64,000 nucleotides of DNA from Novosphingobium resinovorum (GCF_001742225.1 NZ_CP017076.1:1327001-1391000); one strand, 5' to 3'; positions 32,144 through 41,744 are shown, counted from the first letter of the stretch. Translations and numbers: made by a program. The notes: generated from the letters alone by a model not told the origin.

Positions 32144-33394
32144 TCAAACCTTCTTGCCAGACGCCTTTCGCAAGGCATCGGTGGCGGTCTTCGTGTCCAG
32201 AACTTGCGGCAGTATCACCGGATCGCCGCCCTTGGCCGGATAGACCAGGTAGAGCGGCAGCCCGGATCGGCCGAGTTGCATCATAGCCTGCTCGATCCGC
32301 GCATCATAGTTGGTCGAGTCCGCCATCATGTACGTCGTGCCGGTGTCGGCAATGGCGGACTTGAACGCGGCAGTGGAAAGCACGGCCTTCTCGTTGACCT
32401 TGCAGGTCAGGCACCACTCGGCCGAGAAATCGACGAAGACCGCGTGACCGGCGGCCTGCGCCTTCGCGACGGCTTCGGGTGACCAGGGCACGGGCTTGTC
32501 GCTCACCGGCGCGGCGGATGCCTGCGTCGGTGCAAGCGCGGCGGGGGCCTGCAAAGCGCCGCCCGGCATGGCGAAAAGCGCGGCGATCGCCACGGCACCC
32601 AAGGCCGCAACGCTGTGCAGCGCACGCGCGGGACGGCCGGACATCGTGCGCCTTTGCGCCATGCCATAGATCCAGCAAGAGAACGCCAGCAGCAAGGCGC
32701 AACCGAGCATCAGCGCCAGCCCCGCGCTGCCCGTCTGCTGCGCCAGCACCCACAGCAGCCATGCGGCGGCGGCGAGCATCGGAAAGGCCAGCGCGTGCTT
32801 CAGCGTCGTCATCCAGGCACCGGGTTTCGGCAGACGCCGCGCCAGCGCCGGGCTGAAGGACAGCGCCGTGAACGGTGCCGCCACGCCCGCGCCCAGCGCC
32901 GCAAAGATGGCGAGCGCGGCCAGCGGCGGCTGGACGAGCGCAAAGCCGATGGCGCTGGCCATGAACGGACCGGCGCAGGGCGTCGCCACGACCACCGCCA
33001 GAGCGCCGGTGAGCGCTGCGCCAAGCAGGCCATCCTTCCCGTCCATCGTCTGGCCCATGCGCTGCAGCCCCAGTCCGAACTCGAAGAGACCGGCAAGGTT
33101 GAGTGCAGAGCCAAGCAGCACCAGCACCAGCAGTGCGACGACGAGCGGGGACTGGAGCTGGAAGCCCCAGCCCACCGCCTGGCCGCCGGCGCGCAAGGCG
33201 ATCAACGTGCCGGCCAGCGCCAGCATCGCCAGCAGGGTTCCGCCGAGGAACGCCAGCCCTTCTCGTCGCATTTGTCGTGGGTCGCCGCCTTGCCGCGCAA
33301 GCCCGAACGCCTTGAGCGAGATGATCGGGAAGACGCAAGGCATTAGGTTCAGGATCAGCCCGCCCAGGAAGGCGGACAACAGGGCAACAAGCAT
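32144..33394 (-). CDS. DsbD/ScsB-like transmembrane thiol reductase with C-terminal thioredoxin domain
   Basis: 416 residues from ATG 33392-33394. Eight or so membrane helices form the CcdA-like central domain, with the paired cysteines in LILNLMPCVFPIISLKAF and VVVATPCAGPFMASAIGFAL. A periplasmic thioredoxin domain follows, with the active site AEWCLTCK (C328, C331). The N-terminal alpha domain of classical DsbD is missing, so the C-terminal domain should hand electrons directly to periplasmic partners. The co-directional peroxiredoxin gene, 46 bases upstream, is the obvious partner. Confidence 0.9.
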   Translation of the reverse strand: MLVALLSAFLGGLILNLMPCVFPIISLKAFGLARQGGDPRQMRREGLAFLGGTLLAMLALAGTLIALRAGGQAVGWGFQLQSPLVVALLVLVLLGSALNLAGLFEFGLGLQRMGQTMDGKDGLLGAALTGALAVVVATPCAGPFMASAIGFALVQPPLAALAIFAALGAGVAAPFTALSFSPALARRLPKPGAWMTTLKHALAFPMLAAAAWLLWVLAQQTGSAGLALMLGCALLLAFSCWIYGMAQRRTMSGRPARALHSVAALGAVAIAALFAMPGGALQAPAALAPTQASAAPVSDKPVPWSPEAVAKAQAAGHAVFVDFSAEWCLTCKVNEKAVLSTAAFKSAIADTGTTYMMADSTNYDARIEQAMMQLGRSGLPLYLVYPAKGGDPVILPQVLDTKTATDALRKASGKKV

Positions 33395-33440
33395 GACGGG
33401 GCCTCTTGGCGACAGGAAGGATCGATCGTGGAGGAAAAGG

Positions 33441-33998
33441 TCAGCCGTGCTTCGCTTTCCACGCACGCACCGCGGCCATCGTCTTCTCGATGTGGGCCTG
33501 CGGGTTCATGTCCGTGTAACTGAGCAGGATCGTGCCGTTAGGGGCGATCACGAACGAAGTGCGGTTGGAGATCGTCTGCTTGCCGCCCTGCATCGTTGCG
33601 TCGAACCTGGCGGCGACCTTGGCGTTCGGATCGGCGGCGACGGCGAACTGGTTGCGGCATTCGGACTTCGAGAATTCCGCGACACGCTCGACATTGCCTG
33701 CGGTCACGCCGATCACGCTGGCGCCCAGCTTCTTGAAATCGCCGGTGGCTTCGGCGAACAGGTGCGCCTCTACCGTGCAGCCGGAAGTGAAGGCGGCGGG
33801 GAAGAAGTAAAGCACGACCGGCCCCTTCTTCAGCGCCTTTGCCAGAGAGAGGTCGAAGGGCTTGCCGCCCAGCGCGGCGTGCAGCGTGAAGTCAGGGGCC
33901 TTGGCGCCTTGAGGCAGGGCGGCGAAGCTCTGGCTCGGCACGGCGGCCGCGAATAGTCCAACGGCCAGCGACAAGGCGAAATTCTTTCGGATTTTCAT
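33441..33998 (-). CDS. Exported peroxiredoxin (AhpC/TSA, BCP-like)
   Basis: 185 residues from ATG 33996-33998. Signal peptide NFALSLAVGLFAAAVPSQSFA. The peroxidatic site is FPAAFTSGCTVEAHLF (Cys74); in the BCP group a second Cys normally follows five residues later, but here that position is His (AHLF). A second Cys, C114 in FSKSECRNQF, may resolve the sulfenate instead, or the enzyme may be directly reduced by the DsbD-like protein. It should reduce peroxides in the periplasm. It is the first gene of the peroxiredoxin-DsbD-sigma-NrsF run and divergent from egtB. Confidence 0.9.
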   Translation of the reverse strand: MKIRKNFALSLAVGLFAAAVPSQSFAALPQGAKAPDFTLHAALGGKPFDLSLAKALKKGPVVLYFFPAAFTSGCTVEAHLFAEATGDFKKLGASVIGVTAGNVERVAEFSKSECRNQFAVAADPNAKVAARFDATMQGGKQTISNRTSFVIAPNGTILLSYTDMNPQAHIEKTMAAVRAWKAKHG

Positions 33999-34245
33999 CG
34001 GCTCTGCTCCAACGGGTATCATGGCGAAGGCGCTCCGATCGGGGGCCTTCCCATGGCTGTTCGCTGGAGCGCGGCAAAAAGTTGCGGTCCGAAAATCACT
34101 CGCCGCATTTTTCTGCCGGAGGGCGGATCCGGGAGACTTCGCTTGCGGATGGACTACTCGTCCCGGAGCGAATGCGGCTGGGCGCAATTCGTCGCAATAT
34201 TGATTCCGTCATGCATCCCGCAGCGGCATCGGCCGTTAGAGCGGC

Positions 34246-35496
34246 ATGGCCACCACGACCGACCGCTCGCCCCTGGTGGCCTGCCCCGCACCGCAGGCCG
34301 TGCGTTTCGCCGTTGTCCGCTGCCTCACGGAAGCGCTGGCCGCGCCTTTGTCCGATGCGGATGCCACGATCCAGTCCATGGCGGACGCCTCTCCGGCGAA
34401 GTGGCATCTGGCGCATACGACGTGGTTCTTCGAGACTTTCGTGCTGCGCGATCATCTTGAGGGCTACCGTCTGTTCGACGAGACATGGCCGTTCCTTTTC
34501 AATTCCTACTACGAGGCGGAAGGGCCGCGCCATGCGCGCCCGCAGCGTGGAATGCTCTCGCGCCCCTCGCTGGACGAGGTGCTGGCTTACCGCGCCCATG
34601 TCGATGCGCATGTGGAACTGCTTCTGGATCGCCCCGAACTTGCCGCGCTGATCGAACTGGGACTGAACCACGAGCAACAGCACCAGGAACTGATGCTTAC
34701 GGATGTGAAGCATGCGCTTTCCCTGAACCCGCTGGCTCCTGCCTATGCGCCTTTGCTGGAGCGCGGCGCTTCGCCAGTGGCACCGATGGAATGGCAAAGC
34801 CAGGAGGGTGGACGCTATCGCATCGGCCATGAAGGTGGCCGGAGACCGGGCGGTTTCGCCTTCGACAACGAAAGTCCGGCGCATGACGTGCTGCTGGAGC
34901 CTTTCGCCCTCGCACGTCGTCTCGTGACCAACCGCGAGTGGGCGGAATTTATCGCCGATGGCGGCTATCGTAACCCGGCCTTATGGCTCTCGGACGGCTG
35001 GGCGTGGATAAATGCCGAGGGCATCGCGGCACCGCTCTATTGGCGCGGCGAGGCGGCCTTCACGCTGTCGGGCCTCCAGCCGATCCGGCCCGAGGCGCCC
35101 GTAACGCATGTCTCGTTCTACGAAGCAGACGCCTTTGCCACCTGGGCCGGGCACCGCCTGCCCACCGAGTTCGAGTGGGAAGTCGCCGCAGCCAGCCATG
35201 ATCCGGCCGGCGGCGCCCAGCTTGACGAGGCTGTCGGCATCCATCCCCAAGGCTCGCCCGGCCTTTTCGGGGACTGCTGGCAATGGACCCGTTCCGCCTA
35301 TCTTCCCTATCCGCGCTTCCGCCCGGCGGCCGGCGCAGTGGGGGAGTACAACGGCAAGTTCATGTCCGGCCAGTGCGTACTCAAGGGCGCCAGTTGCGCG
35401 ACCCCGCGCGGGCATTCGCGCGCTACGTATCGGAACTTCTTTCCCCCCGAGAAGCGCTGGCAGTTCACCGGCGTGCGTCTAGCTAAGGACCTGTAG
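34246..35496 (+). CDS. egtB: Ergothioneine biosynthesis protein EgtB
   Basis: 416 residues. The N-terminal DinB-like helical domain carries the iron ligands: WHLAHTTWFFETF (His54/His57 region) and the HxxxHxE motif in NHEQQHQELM (142-148). The C-terminal formylglycine-generating-enzyme-like domain runs VTNREWAEFIADGGY to HSRATYRNFFPPEKRWQFTGVRLAKD. EgtB joins a thiol (cysteine or gamma-glutamylcysteine) to hercynine using O2 and Fe(II). It is followed after 3 bases by egtD. The egtA, egtC and egtE genes are not adjacent. Confidence 0.93.
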   Translation: MATTTDRSPLVACPAPQAVRFAVVRCLTEALAAPLSDADATIQSMADASPAKWHLAHTTWFFETFVLRDHLEGYRLFDETWPFLFNSYYEAEGPRHARPQRGMLSRPSLDEVLAYRAHVDAHVELLLDRPELAALIELGLNHEQQHQELMLTDVKHALSLNPLAPAYAPLLERGASPVAPMEWQSQEGGRYRIGHEGGRRPGGFAFDNESPAHDVLLEPFALARRLVTNREWAEFIADGGYRNPALWLSDGWAWINAEGIAAPLYWRGEAAFTLSGLQPIRPEAPVTHVSFYEADAFATWAGHRLPTEFEWEVAAASHDPAGGAQLDEAVGIHPQGSPGLFGDCWQWTRSAYLPYPRFRPAAGAVGEYNGKFMSGQCVLKGASCATPRGHSRATYRNFFPPEKRWQFTGVRLAKDL

Positions 35497-35499
35497 ATC

Positions 35500-36486
35500 A
35501 TGGCCACCGCCGTCCGCGAATTGATCGACACCTCCCGCGATGCCTTGCGCGCCCAATTCCGCCGCGACGTGCTGACCGGCCTTTCGCAGCAACGCAAGGC
35601 GATCCCCGCCCGCTGGTTCTACGACCATCGCGGCAGCCAGTTGTTCGAGGAGATCACGCGCCTCCCCGAATATTACCCTACACGTGTCGAGACCGGCATT
35701 CTCATGGCCCATGCCACGCGGATCGGGCGCATGGTGGGATCGAAGCACCACGTCGTCGTCGAATTCGGTGCGGGCAGCGCAACCAAGACGCCGCTGCTGC
35801 TCGGCGCGATCTGGCCCGCCGCCTACGTGCCGATCGACATCTCGGGCGAATTCCTGAGCGAGTCCTGCGAAGCGCTGGCGGCGCGTTACCCGGACCTTCC
35901 GATCTACCCGGTCGAGGCGGACTTCAGCCAGCCCGCCACGTTGCCCGCCGAAGTGGGGCAGCACCCGCGTCTGGGCTTCTTCCCCGGCTCCACGATCGGC
36001 AACATGGAACCGATGGCCGCCGCCGACCTGCTGCGCTCGATGCGCCGCACGCTGGGCGCGGGCAGCCTGCTGCTGATAGGCTTCGACCGGATCAAGAGCG
36101 AGACGGAACTGGTTTGCGCCTACGACGATGCGCAAGGCGTGACGGCGGCGTTCAACCTCAATCTCGCCGACAGGATCAACCGGGAACTTGGCGGTACGAT
36201 TCCTCGCGACGGCATCGCTCACCGCGCGGTCTGGAACGACGAACGTGCGCGGATTGAGATGCACATCGCCGCGACGCGCGACATCGACTTCGAGGTCTGC
36301 GGCCGCGCCTTCGCCATGGCGGCCGGCGAGACGATCCACACGGAGAACAGCCACAAGTACGACCCGCGCAGCGCCGATACCCTGCTGCTGGCTGGCGGCT
36401 GGGAGCCGCTGCAGGGCTTTGGCGATGCCGATGACAAGTTCATGGTGATCCTGGCCCGCGCGATTGGCGACGAATTGACCGCGTGA
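35500..36486 (+). CDS. egtD: L-histidine N-alpha-methyltransferase EgtD
   Basis: 328 residues. Family motifs are present in order: QQRKAIPARWFYDHRGSQLF, RLPEYYPTRVETGIL, the SAM-binding VVEFGAGSATKTPLLL, IDISGEFLSESC and LGFFPGSTIGNMEP. EgtD converts histidine to hercynine (trimethylhistidine) with three SAM molecules, the substrate for EgtB. The end is convergent with an M20 peptidase, 5 bases away. Ergothioneine is a low-molecular-weight thiol antioxidant, which matches the neighbouring peroxide-related genes. Confidence 0.94.
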   Translation: MATAVRELIDTSRDALRAQFRRDVLTGLSQQRKAIPARWFYDHRGSQLFEEITRLPEYYPTRVETGILMAHATRIGRMVGSKHHVVVEFGAGSATKTPLLLGAIWPAAYVPIDISGEFLSESCEALAARYPDLPIYPVEADFSQPATLPAEVGQHPRLGFFPGSTIGNMEPMAAADLLRSMRRTLGAGSLLLIGFDRIKSETELVCAYDDAQGVTAAFNLNLADRINRELGGTIPRDGIAHRAVWNDERARIEMHIAATRDIDFEVCGRAFAMAAGETIHTENSHKYDPRSADTLLLAGGWEPLQGFGDADDKFMVILARAIGDELTA

Positions 36487-36491
36487 TGCCG

Positions 36492-37784
36492 CTACCGTCC
36501 CGATAGCAGCACGATCGTGCGCGCCATCACGTAGAGGGAGGAAGGCATGGAGCCGAGGTCTGCGGTTTCCTCGCCTAAGGTGTGGGCGTGCTCGCCGCCG
36601 AGGCCGAAGCTCTCGACCACGCCCGACTTGCCCGAAACCGCCGCATAGGCCGCGTCGCTGCCGCCGCCGAAAGGCTTGTCGAGGATCGTGATCGGATAGC
36701 CGAACTCGCGCCCGGCCCCGGCGGCGACCTTGGCCATTTCGCGGGCCTTGTCGGTGGGGACCATCGGCGGGCGGTTGCGACCCAGAGTAAAGCTCACGCG
36801 CGTGCCCTCCACCGCCGGGGCGGCCGCGAGTTGCCGCAGGTGCGCCATCGTGGCGGTGACGTCGGCCTCGTCGATGTAACGGATGTCGGCGGTGGCTTCG
36901 GCAAGGTCGGGGATGATGTTGTGCTTCGAGCCCGACTGCGCGATCGTCCAGTTGAACTTGAACCCTTTGGCCGGATCGGAGAGGGCGGCGGTGCGGCCGA
37001 TGATGTCGGCCGCCTCGACCAGTGCGTTGCGGCCATCCTGCGGAGCGACGCCGGCGTGGGAGGCCTTGCCTTCCACTTTGAGGGAAAGCGTGGCGATGCC
37101 GCTGGTGGCGAGGATGCGCTGCTTGCCGCCAGGCTCGCAGGAGAGGACGTAATCGTGCTCGGCGCCCAGTTGCTCGATCAAGTGCCGCGATCCGGGGGAG
37201 CCGATCTCCTCGTCCGGATTGAACGCGATCGTGATCGTCCCGTAGTCGCCGAAGCCCAGCTTCCGCAGCATTTCCAGCGTTCCCAGCACCACGGCAATGC
37301 CGCCCTTGTCGTCGCTGACGCCGGGGCCGGTGGCGATGTCGCCCTTGATCGCGAAAGGCCATTTCGCGGCCGTGCCGGACTGGTAGACGGTGTCCATGTG
37401 AGCGAGCAGGAGGAAGCGTGGGCCGCCGTTGTTCGCACGCTTGCCGTGTAGCGTGGCTACCAGCATGTCGCCTGCGGCGGGCGGCACCGGCTTGCGCTCC
37501 ACGCTGGCGCCAAGGGCGGTCAGGCGCGCGTCGAGATAGTTCGCCATCGCCTTGAGGCCGGGCGCGTCGGACGAGCCGGAATCGATCGAGACCATCTCGC
37601 CGAGCTGCCGGATCGAGGCCGGAACCTGCCGCTCCACCTCGGCTTTCAGTGCTGCTTGCGACGGGGTGGCCGCGGCGGCACCCAACGGCACCCAAATAGC
37701 CCCTAGCGACACCAGCAGGCTACGGAGCACCCGGCTGGGGCGTTTCAGCCTGCCGGAAAACAGGGATGGGGCGGGGTGCGACAT
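36492..37784 (-). CDS. Exported M20 peptidase, carboxypeptidase G2-like
   Basis: 430 residues with an N-terminal hydrophobic export segment (LRSLLVSLGAIWVPLGAAAA). The di-zinc site is recognisable: LLLAHMDTVYQSG, GVSDDKGGIAVV, AFNPDEEIGSPGS, the ligand in SCEPGG and the final His in GGEHAHTLGEE. The lid domain (SHAGVAPQDGRNALVEAADII) includes the usual substrate-binding His. The subfamily removes C-terminal glutamate or cleaves dipeptides; the exact substrate is open. It follows the TonB receptor and shares an uptake-plus-hydrolysis theme with it. Confidence 0.88.
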   Translation of the reverse strand: MSHPAPSLFSGRLKRPSRVLRSLLVSLGAIWVPLGAAAATPSQAALKAEVERQVPASIRQLGEMVSIDSGSSDAPGLKAMANYLDARLTALGASVERKPVPPAAGDMLVATLHGKRANNGGPRFLLLAHMDTVYQSGTAAKWPFAIKGDIATGPGVSDDKGGIAVVLGTLEMLRKLGFGDYGTITIAFNPDEEIGSPGSRHLIEQLGAEHDYVLSCEPGGKQRILATSGIATLSLKVEGKASHAGVAPQDGRNALVEAADIIGRTAALSDPAKGFKFNWTIAQSGSKHNIIPDLAEATADIRYIDEADVTATMAHLRQLAAAPAVEGTRVSFTLGRNRPPMVPTDKAREMAKVAAGAGREFGYPITILDKPFGGGSDAAYAAVSGKSGVVESFGLGGEHAHTLGEETADLGSMPSSLYVMARTIVLLSGR

Positions 37785-37929
37785 GATAGGGGCTCCTTGG
37801 ATGTTCGCCGATGCGCAATTCAGGATTCACTTCGGTGTTGGGCTGTGGTTCAGAAGCGGCGCCTGCCAAACGGACAAGGGCGACGCTTCGCAGCGCCGCC
37901 CCCACAGTCCATTGGGCCGAACCCGCTGC

Positions 37930-40251
37930 TTACCAGTTGAAGGTCAGCGACGCACCGAAAGTGCGCGGCGCCTGGTACTGGTAGCGATACGACTGGTAGG
38001 TCGTGCTCGTCGGCAGGGCGCCGTTGGCGAGGATCAGGCGATCTTCGAGGTTGCGCACGTAGGCGGTCAGCGTCCAGTTCGCCGCGTCCGGGGTGTAGGT
38101 CACCATCAGGTCGGAACGGGTATAGCCCTTCTGCCTGTCGGTATCGAAGTTGTAGATCTGGAAGTAGCTCTTCGATTCGATATGCGTCTGTGCGCGCGGC
38201 GTCAGGGTGCCGCCCAGCACGTGGAAGTCGTGCTGGTAGCCCAGGTTGATCGACCAGTCGGGCGACTGTGGCGGACGCTTGCCAGACAGCTGGTAGTTGT
38301 AGCCGACCACGGTGCTGCCGTCGCTGCCGTAGACCGGCTCGGCGCGGCCGTCGGCTTGCGCATAGCGCAGCAGCACGCCGCTGGTGCCGGTGGCGAAATC
38401 GACGTAGCGGGCATGCGAGTAGGCGATGTAGACCGAGAACTGGTCGTCCGGCGTTGGCTGCCAGATGGTGTCCAGTTCGATGCCCTTGTAGCGCGACTTG
38501 CCGGCGTTCAGGATCTGCACCGAGACACCGCCCGCCGAGTTGATGACCGACTGGCTGACCTGCTGGTTGGAGTAGTCGTACAGGTAGGCCGAGAGATTGA
38601 CCTGCAGCGTATTGCCGAAGAACCGGTTCTTGGCGCCGATCTCGTAGGATTTCACGGTCTCGGGATCGTAGACACCGAGGTCGGTGAAGCCGCCTGCCTT
38701 GTAGCCGGTGTCGAACTTGGCATAGACCATGTTCTGCGGCGTGACCTGGTAGTCCAGCCCTGCGTGGAACGTCGTCTTGCTCGACTTGGCGACCTGGTAG
38801 CCCGTGGCCGTGCTGTAGGCGCAACTGTCGGTCAGGTCGCAGCGGGTGCTGATGTACGTGTTGTAGTTGGTCGTCAGGATGTTGGTGTGGCGATCCTTCT
38901 TATCCTTCGAGTAGCGCGCGCCCAGCGATGCCGTCAGGCCCGGCACGATCTCGTAGGAAGCCTGACCGAACAGCGCCTTGGCCTCGGCGGTGATGTCGGG
39001 ATAGGTGAAGCGCTGGATGAGGAAGTAGTCGCCATGCATGCTGTCCTGATCGGGGTAATCGGTGAACAGGCCGACGAAGTCGTTGGTCTCGCGGAAGTAG
39101 TAGGCGCCGAACTGCCACTTGAACGGGCCGGTCGAATTCGACGACAGGCGTACTTCGTGGTTCCAGGTGCCGACGTCTTCGTACTGCTCGAACGAGATGG
39201 TCTGGCGGTTGGTGCCGGGATTGCCGCCGAAGGCATACTTGCGGCCGTATTCGAAGTGGCGATAGCCGCCCTGGTAGGTCAGCGTCGCGAAATCGAGGTC
39301 GTAGTCGATCTGCGAGCGCACGTTCCATACGGTGTAGCGCATGAAGCCGCCGTCCGGGCTGTAGAAGCTCTTGCCGTTGCCCTTGTCGGGTGCGGTCAGG
39401 ATGAGGTCGCCGACGTTGAAGCCGCTGGGAACGTTGGCGGCGGTGTAGGTCTGCAGCGGGAAGCCGTTGATCACGGTGCCGACGCCGTTGTTGTGCGCGT
39501 ATTCGCCGGTCAGCAGCACGTTGAGGCGAGAGGTCGGCTTCCACAGCACGTGCAGGCGTGCGGCCTTGCTGTGCTCGTCGTCGCCGTCCTTGCCCGGCGT
39601 GTCGCGGAAGCCGTTGCGGTCGCGAGTCTGGAACGAGGCGCGGATGGCGAGGTCGTCGGTAAGCGGCAGGTTCACCATGCCCTTGGTCGAGTAGAGATCG
39701 TAGTTGCCGATCTCGCCGCCGAGCTGTGCCTTGAAACCGTCGAGCGAGGGCTTGGCGGTGATCACCTGGATCGCGCCGCCGGTGGCGTTGCGGCCGAGCA
39801 GGGTGCCTTGCGGACCGCGCAGCACTTCGATGCGCTCGAGGTCGAAGAAACCGGCCTGCAGGCTGGTCGCGCGCTGGAGGTTGAAGCCGTCGATGCTGAT
39901 CGAGACGGCGGGGTCGCCGATCTCGGTGACGTCACGGCTGGAGACGCCGCGCACCGCGATGATCGGTGCCGCGCCTGAATTGGTGATCGAGACCGAAGGC
40001 GCGATGCGGCTGATGTCATCGACGTTGCCGACGCTGTTGCGCTGGAGCGTCTCGGCGCTCAGCACGGTCAGCGAGAGCGGCGTCTTCTGCTCGGTGCTCG
40101 GGCGCTTCTCGGCGGTGACGACGATCTCGCTGAGGCCGCCCTCGGTGCTGGCGGCTTCCTGCGCGAAGGCAGGCAGGCTGATCGAACAGGCCGCCGCGCA
40201 AACCGCGAAGACGGACGTTCTCGACATAAAGGATCCCACGCTCATGTTCAT
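37930..40251 (-). CDS. TonB-dependent receptor between two M20 peptidases
   Basis: 773 residues from ATG 40249-40251. The longer frame to 40557 lacks sequence support. A signal peptide (VFAVCAAACSISLPAFA) precedes EIVVTAEKRPSTEQKTPLSLTVL, the TonB-box/plug start. The plug runs VDDISRIAPSVSITNSGAAPIIAVRGVSSRDV to ERIEVLRGPQGTLLGRNATGGAIQVI, then a 22-strand-type barrel ends with FGASLTFNW. The flanking exported peptidases suggest peptide or amino-acid-conjugate uptake, by inference only. Confidence 0.93.
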   Translation of the reverse strand: MNMSVGSFMSRTSVFAVCAAACSISLPAFAQEAASTEGGLSEIVVTAEKRPSTEQKTPLSLTVLSAETLQRNSVGNVDDISRIAPSVSITNSGAAPIIAVRGVSSRDVTEIGDPAVSISIDGFNLQRATSLQAGFFDLERIEVLRGPQGTLLGRNATGGAIQVITAKPSLDGFKAQLGGEIGNYDLYSTKGMVNLPLTDDLAIRASFQTRDRNGFRDTPGKDGDDEHSKAARLHVLWKPTSRLNVLLTGEYAHNNGVGTVINGFPLQTYTAANVPSGFNVGDLILTAPDKGNGKSFYSPDGGFMRYTVWNVRSQIDYDLDFATLTYQGGYRHFEYGRKYAFGGNPGTNRQTISFEQYEDVGTWNHEVRLSSNSTGPFKWQFGAYYFRETNDFVGLFTDYPDQDSMHGDYFLIQRFTYPDITAEAKALFGQASYEIVPGLTASLGARYSKDKKDRHTNILTTNYNTYISTRCDLTDSCAYSTATGYQVAKSSKTTFHAGLDYQVTPQNMVYAKFDTGYKAGGFTDLGVYDPETVKSYEIGAKNRFFGNTLQVNLSAYLYDYSNQQVSQSVINSAGGVSVQILNAGKSRYKGIELDTIWQPTPDDQFSVYIAYSHARYVDFATGTSGVLLRYAQADGRAEPVYGSDGSTVVGYNYQLSGKRPPQSPDWSINLGYQHDFHVLGGTLTPRAQTHIESKSYFQIYNFDTDRQKGYTRSDLMVTYTPDAANWTLTAYVRNLEDRLILANGALPTSTTYQSYRYQYQAPRTFGASLTFNW

Positions 40252-40469
40252 TCCCCGATTGTCGCATCCCCCGCCTGTTCGATTGTCCGTCACCGATGGG
40301 GTGAGGCTGGTCGCGGAAGATGGATATTTTAGATTTGAAGGTTCATGGTATTTCGGTGCGACGCCCGTTGCGGGCTGCCGGTTCGCTCCTGCCTGCTTGT
40401 CTTGTGTGTCCTCGCCCTCTCGTTCGTGAGCCTCGTGCTCGTGCGGCACGATGCGGCATTGTCTGGTCG

Positions 40470-41744
40470 TTACGGTTTCGCGCCGGCCGCCGCGATGATC
40501 GTGGCCAGATCGACGGTCAGGCCCTTGACGCTGGGTTCGAGCGCCACGTCGATCCATTCGTCGGGCGAATGTTCGGCGCCGCCGGTGCCGCCAGAGCCTA
40601 TGGTGATCGCCGGGATGCCCAGGCTCATCGGAACGTTGGCATCGGTGGAGACCTCGATGAAGCGGCCCTCGTAACCGAATGCCTCGGCCGTGCCGAAAGC
40701 GATGGCGGCGATGCCCTTCGTTTCGTCGGTATGGCCCGCAGGACGCTTGCCGATGACCTGGAAATCGACGCTGACCTTGCCGCGCGCGGTTGAGCGCGCG
40801 GCGTTCTCCTCGTCCACCGCCTTTTGCGCGATGGCACGCAGTTCGGCATCGACGCGTGCGACTTCCTCCGGTGAGATCGAGCGCATGTCGACGTCGAGGA
40901 AGACCTGCGGCGGGATCGTGTTCACCGAGGTGCCGCCGCCCACGACGCTGGCCGAGTACGTCACCTTCGGAGTGGCGGGCACCGCGATCTGGTAAAGCCC
41001 GGTCACCGTCTTCGCCAGCGGCACCATCGGATTGACGATGCCGAACTTGTCGTAGCTGTGGCCACCGGGGCCGGAGAAGACGATGTGGTAGCGGTTCGAA
41101 CCGACCCCGCGCGTGACGATCCCGCCCGAGCCCGAACTGTCGATGCTGATGAAGCCGGCGGCTGCCCTGGCGCGCGCGTTCGTGGAGAACAGGTGGCGCA
41201 TGCCGCGCAAGTCGCCGGGGCCTTCCTCGCCGACGTTGCCGACGAACAGCACGTCGCGGTCGGTCTGTATGCCCGCCTTGTCCATCGCGCGGGCGAGCAC
41301 CAGCAAGGTGGCGACGCCGCGCGAATCGTCGCCGATGCCCGGTGCCCGCAGCTTCGTGCCCTCGCGCTTCACGGTGACGTCGGTGCCCTTTGGGAAAACC
41401 GTGTCGAGGTGCGCGGCGACCACCAGCGGCGGCAGCCTGGCATCGCGGCCGGGACGCAGGCCGATGACGTTGCCGACTTCGTCGATGGAGACCGAGCGGA
41501 AGCCGCTGTCACGCATCATCTGCGCCACGAGCCTGCCGCGCTCCGCCTCGCCGAAGGGCGGGGACGGGGTCTGGGTGATCCGGATGATCTCATCGACGAA
41601 GCGCTCGTGATCGGCGCGCAGGGACTGCGCGGCGGCCTTGAAAGACGACGTCGCGATAACGCGCTCCACCACCGGCGGGGTGGCTGGCTTGGCAGGGGCA
41701 GGCGCTGCGGCGGCTGCTGCCAGAATGGCCATGGCGAAGGGCAT
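40470..41744 (-). CDS. Exported M20 peptidase (PepT-like)
   Basis: 424 residues from ATG 41742-41744, chosen over one 8 codons upstream because ggag sits about 9 bases ahead. The signal sequence AMAILAAAAAAPAPA is followed by a M20 fold with the zinc motifs LVVAAHLDTVFPKGT, GDDSRGVATLLVLARAM, VGNVGEEGPGDLRG and the final His in GTGGAEHSPDEW. The dimerisation/lid segment is FSGPGGHSYDKFGIVNP. This is closer to tripeptidase T than the CPG2-like gene at 36.5 kb. It lies upstream of, and co-directional with, the TonB receptor. Confidence 0.88.
   Translation of the reverse strand: MPFAMAILAAAAAAPAPAKPATPPVVERVIATSSFKAAAQSLRADHERFVDEIIRITQTPSPPFGEAERGRLVAQMMRDSGFRSVSIDEVGNVIGLRPGRDARLPPLVVAAHLDTVFPKGTDVTVKREGTKLRAPGIGDDSRGVATLLVLARAMDKAGIQTDRDVLFVGNVGEEGPGDLRGMRHLFSTNARARAAAGFISIDSSGSGGIVTRGVGSNRYHIVFSGPGGHSYDKFGIVNPMVPLAKTVTGLYQIAVPATPKVTYSASVVGGGTSVNTIPPQVFLDVDMRSISPEEVARVDAELRAIAQKAVDEENAARSTARGKVSVDFQVIGKRPAGHTDETKGIAAIAFGTAEAFGYEGRFIEVSTDANVPMSLGIPAITIGSGGTGGAEHSPDEWIDVALEPSVKGLTVDLATIIAAAGAKP

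Noticed and set aside
40252..40557. 102-residue N-terminal extension of the TonB receptor at 37.9-40.3 kb
   Set aside because: It precedes the signal peptide and has no receptor-like sequence.
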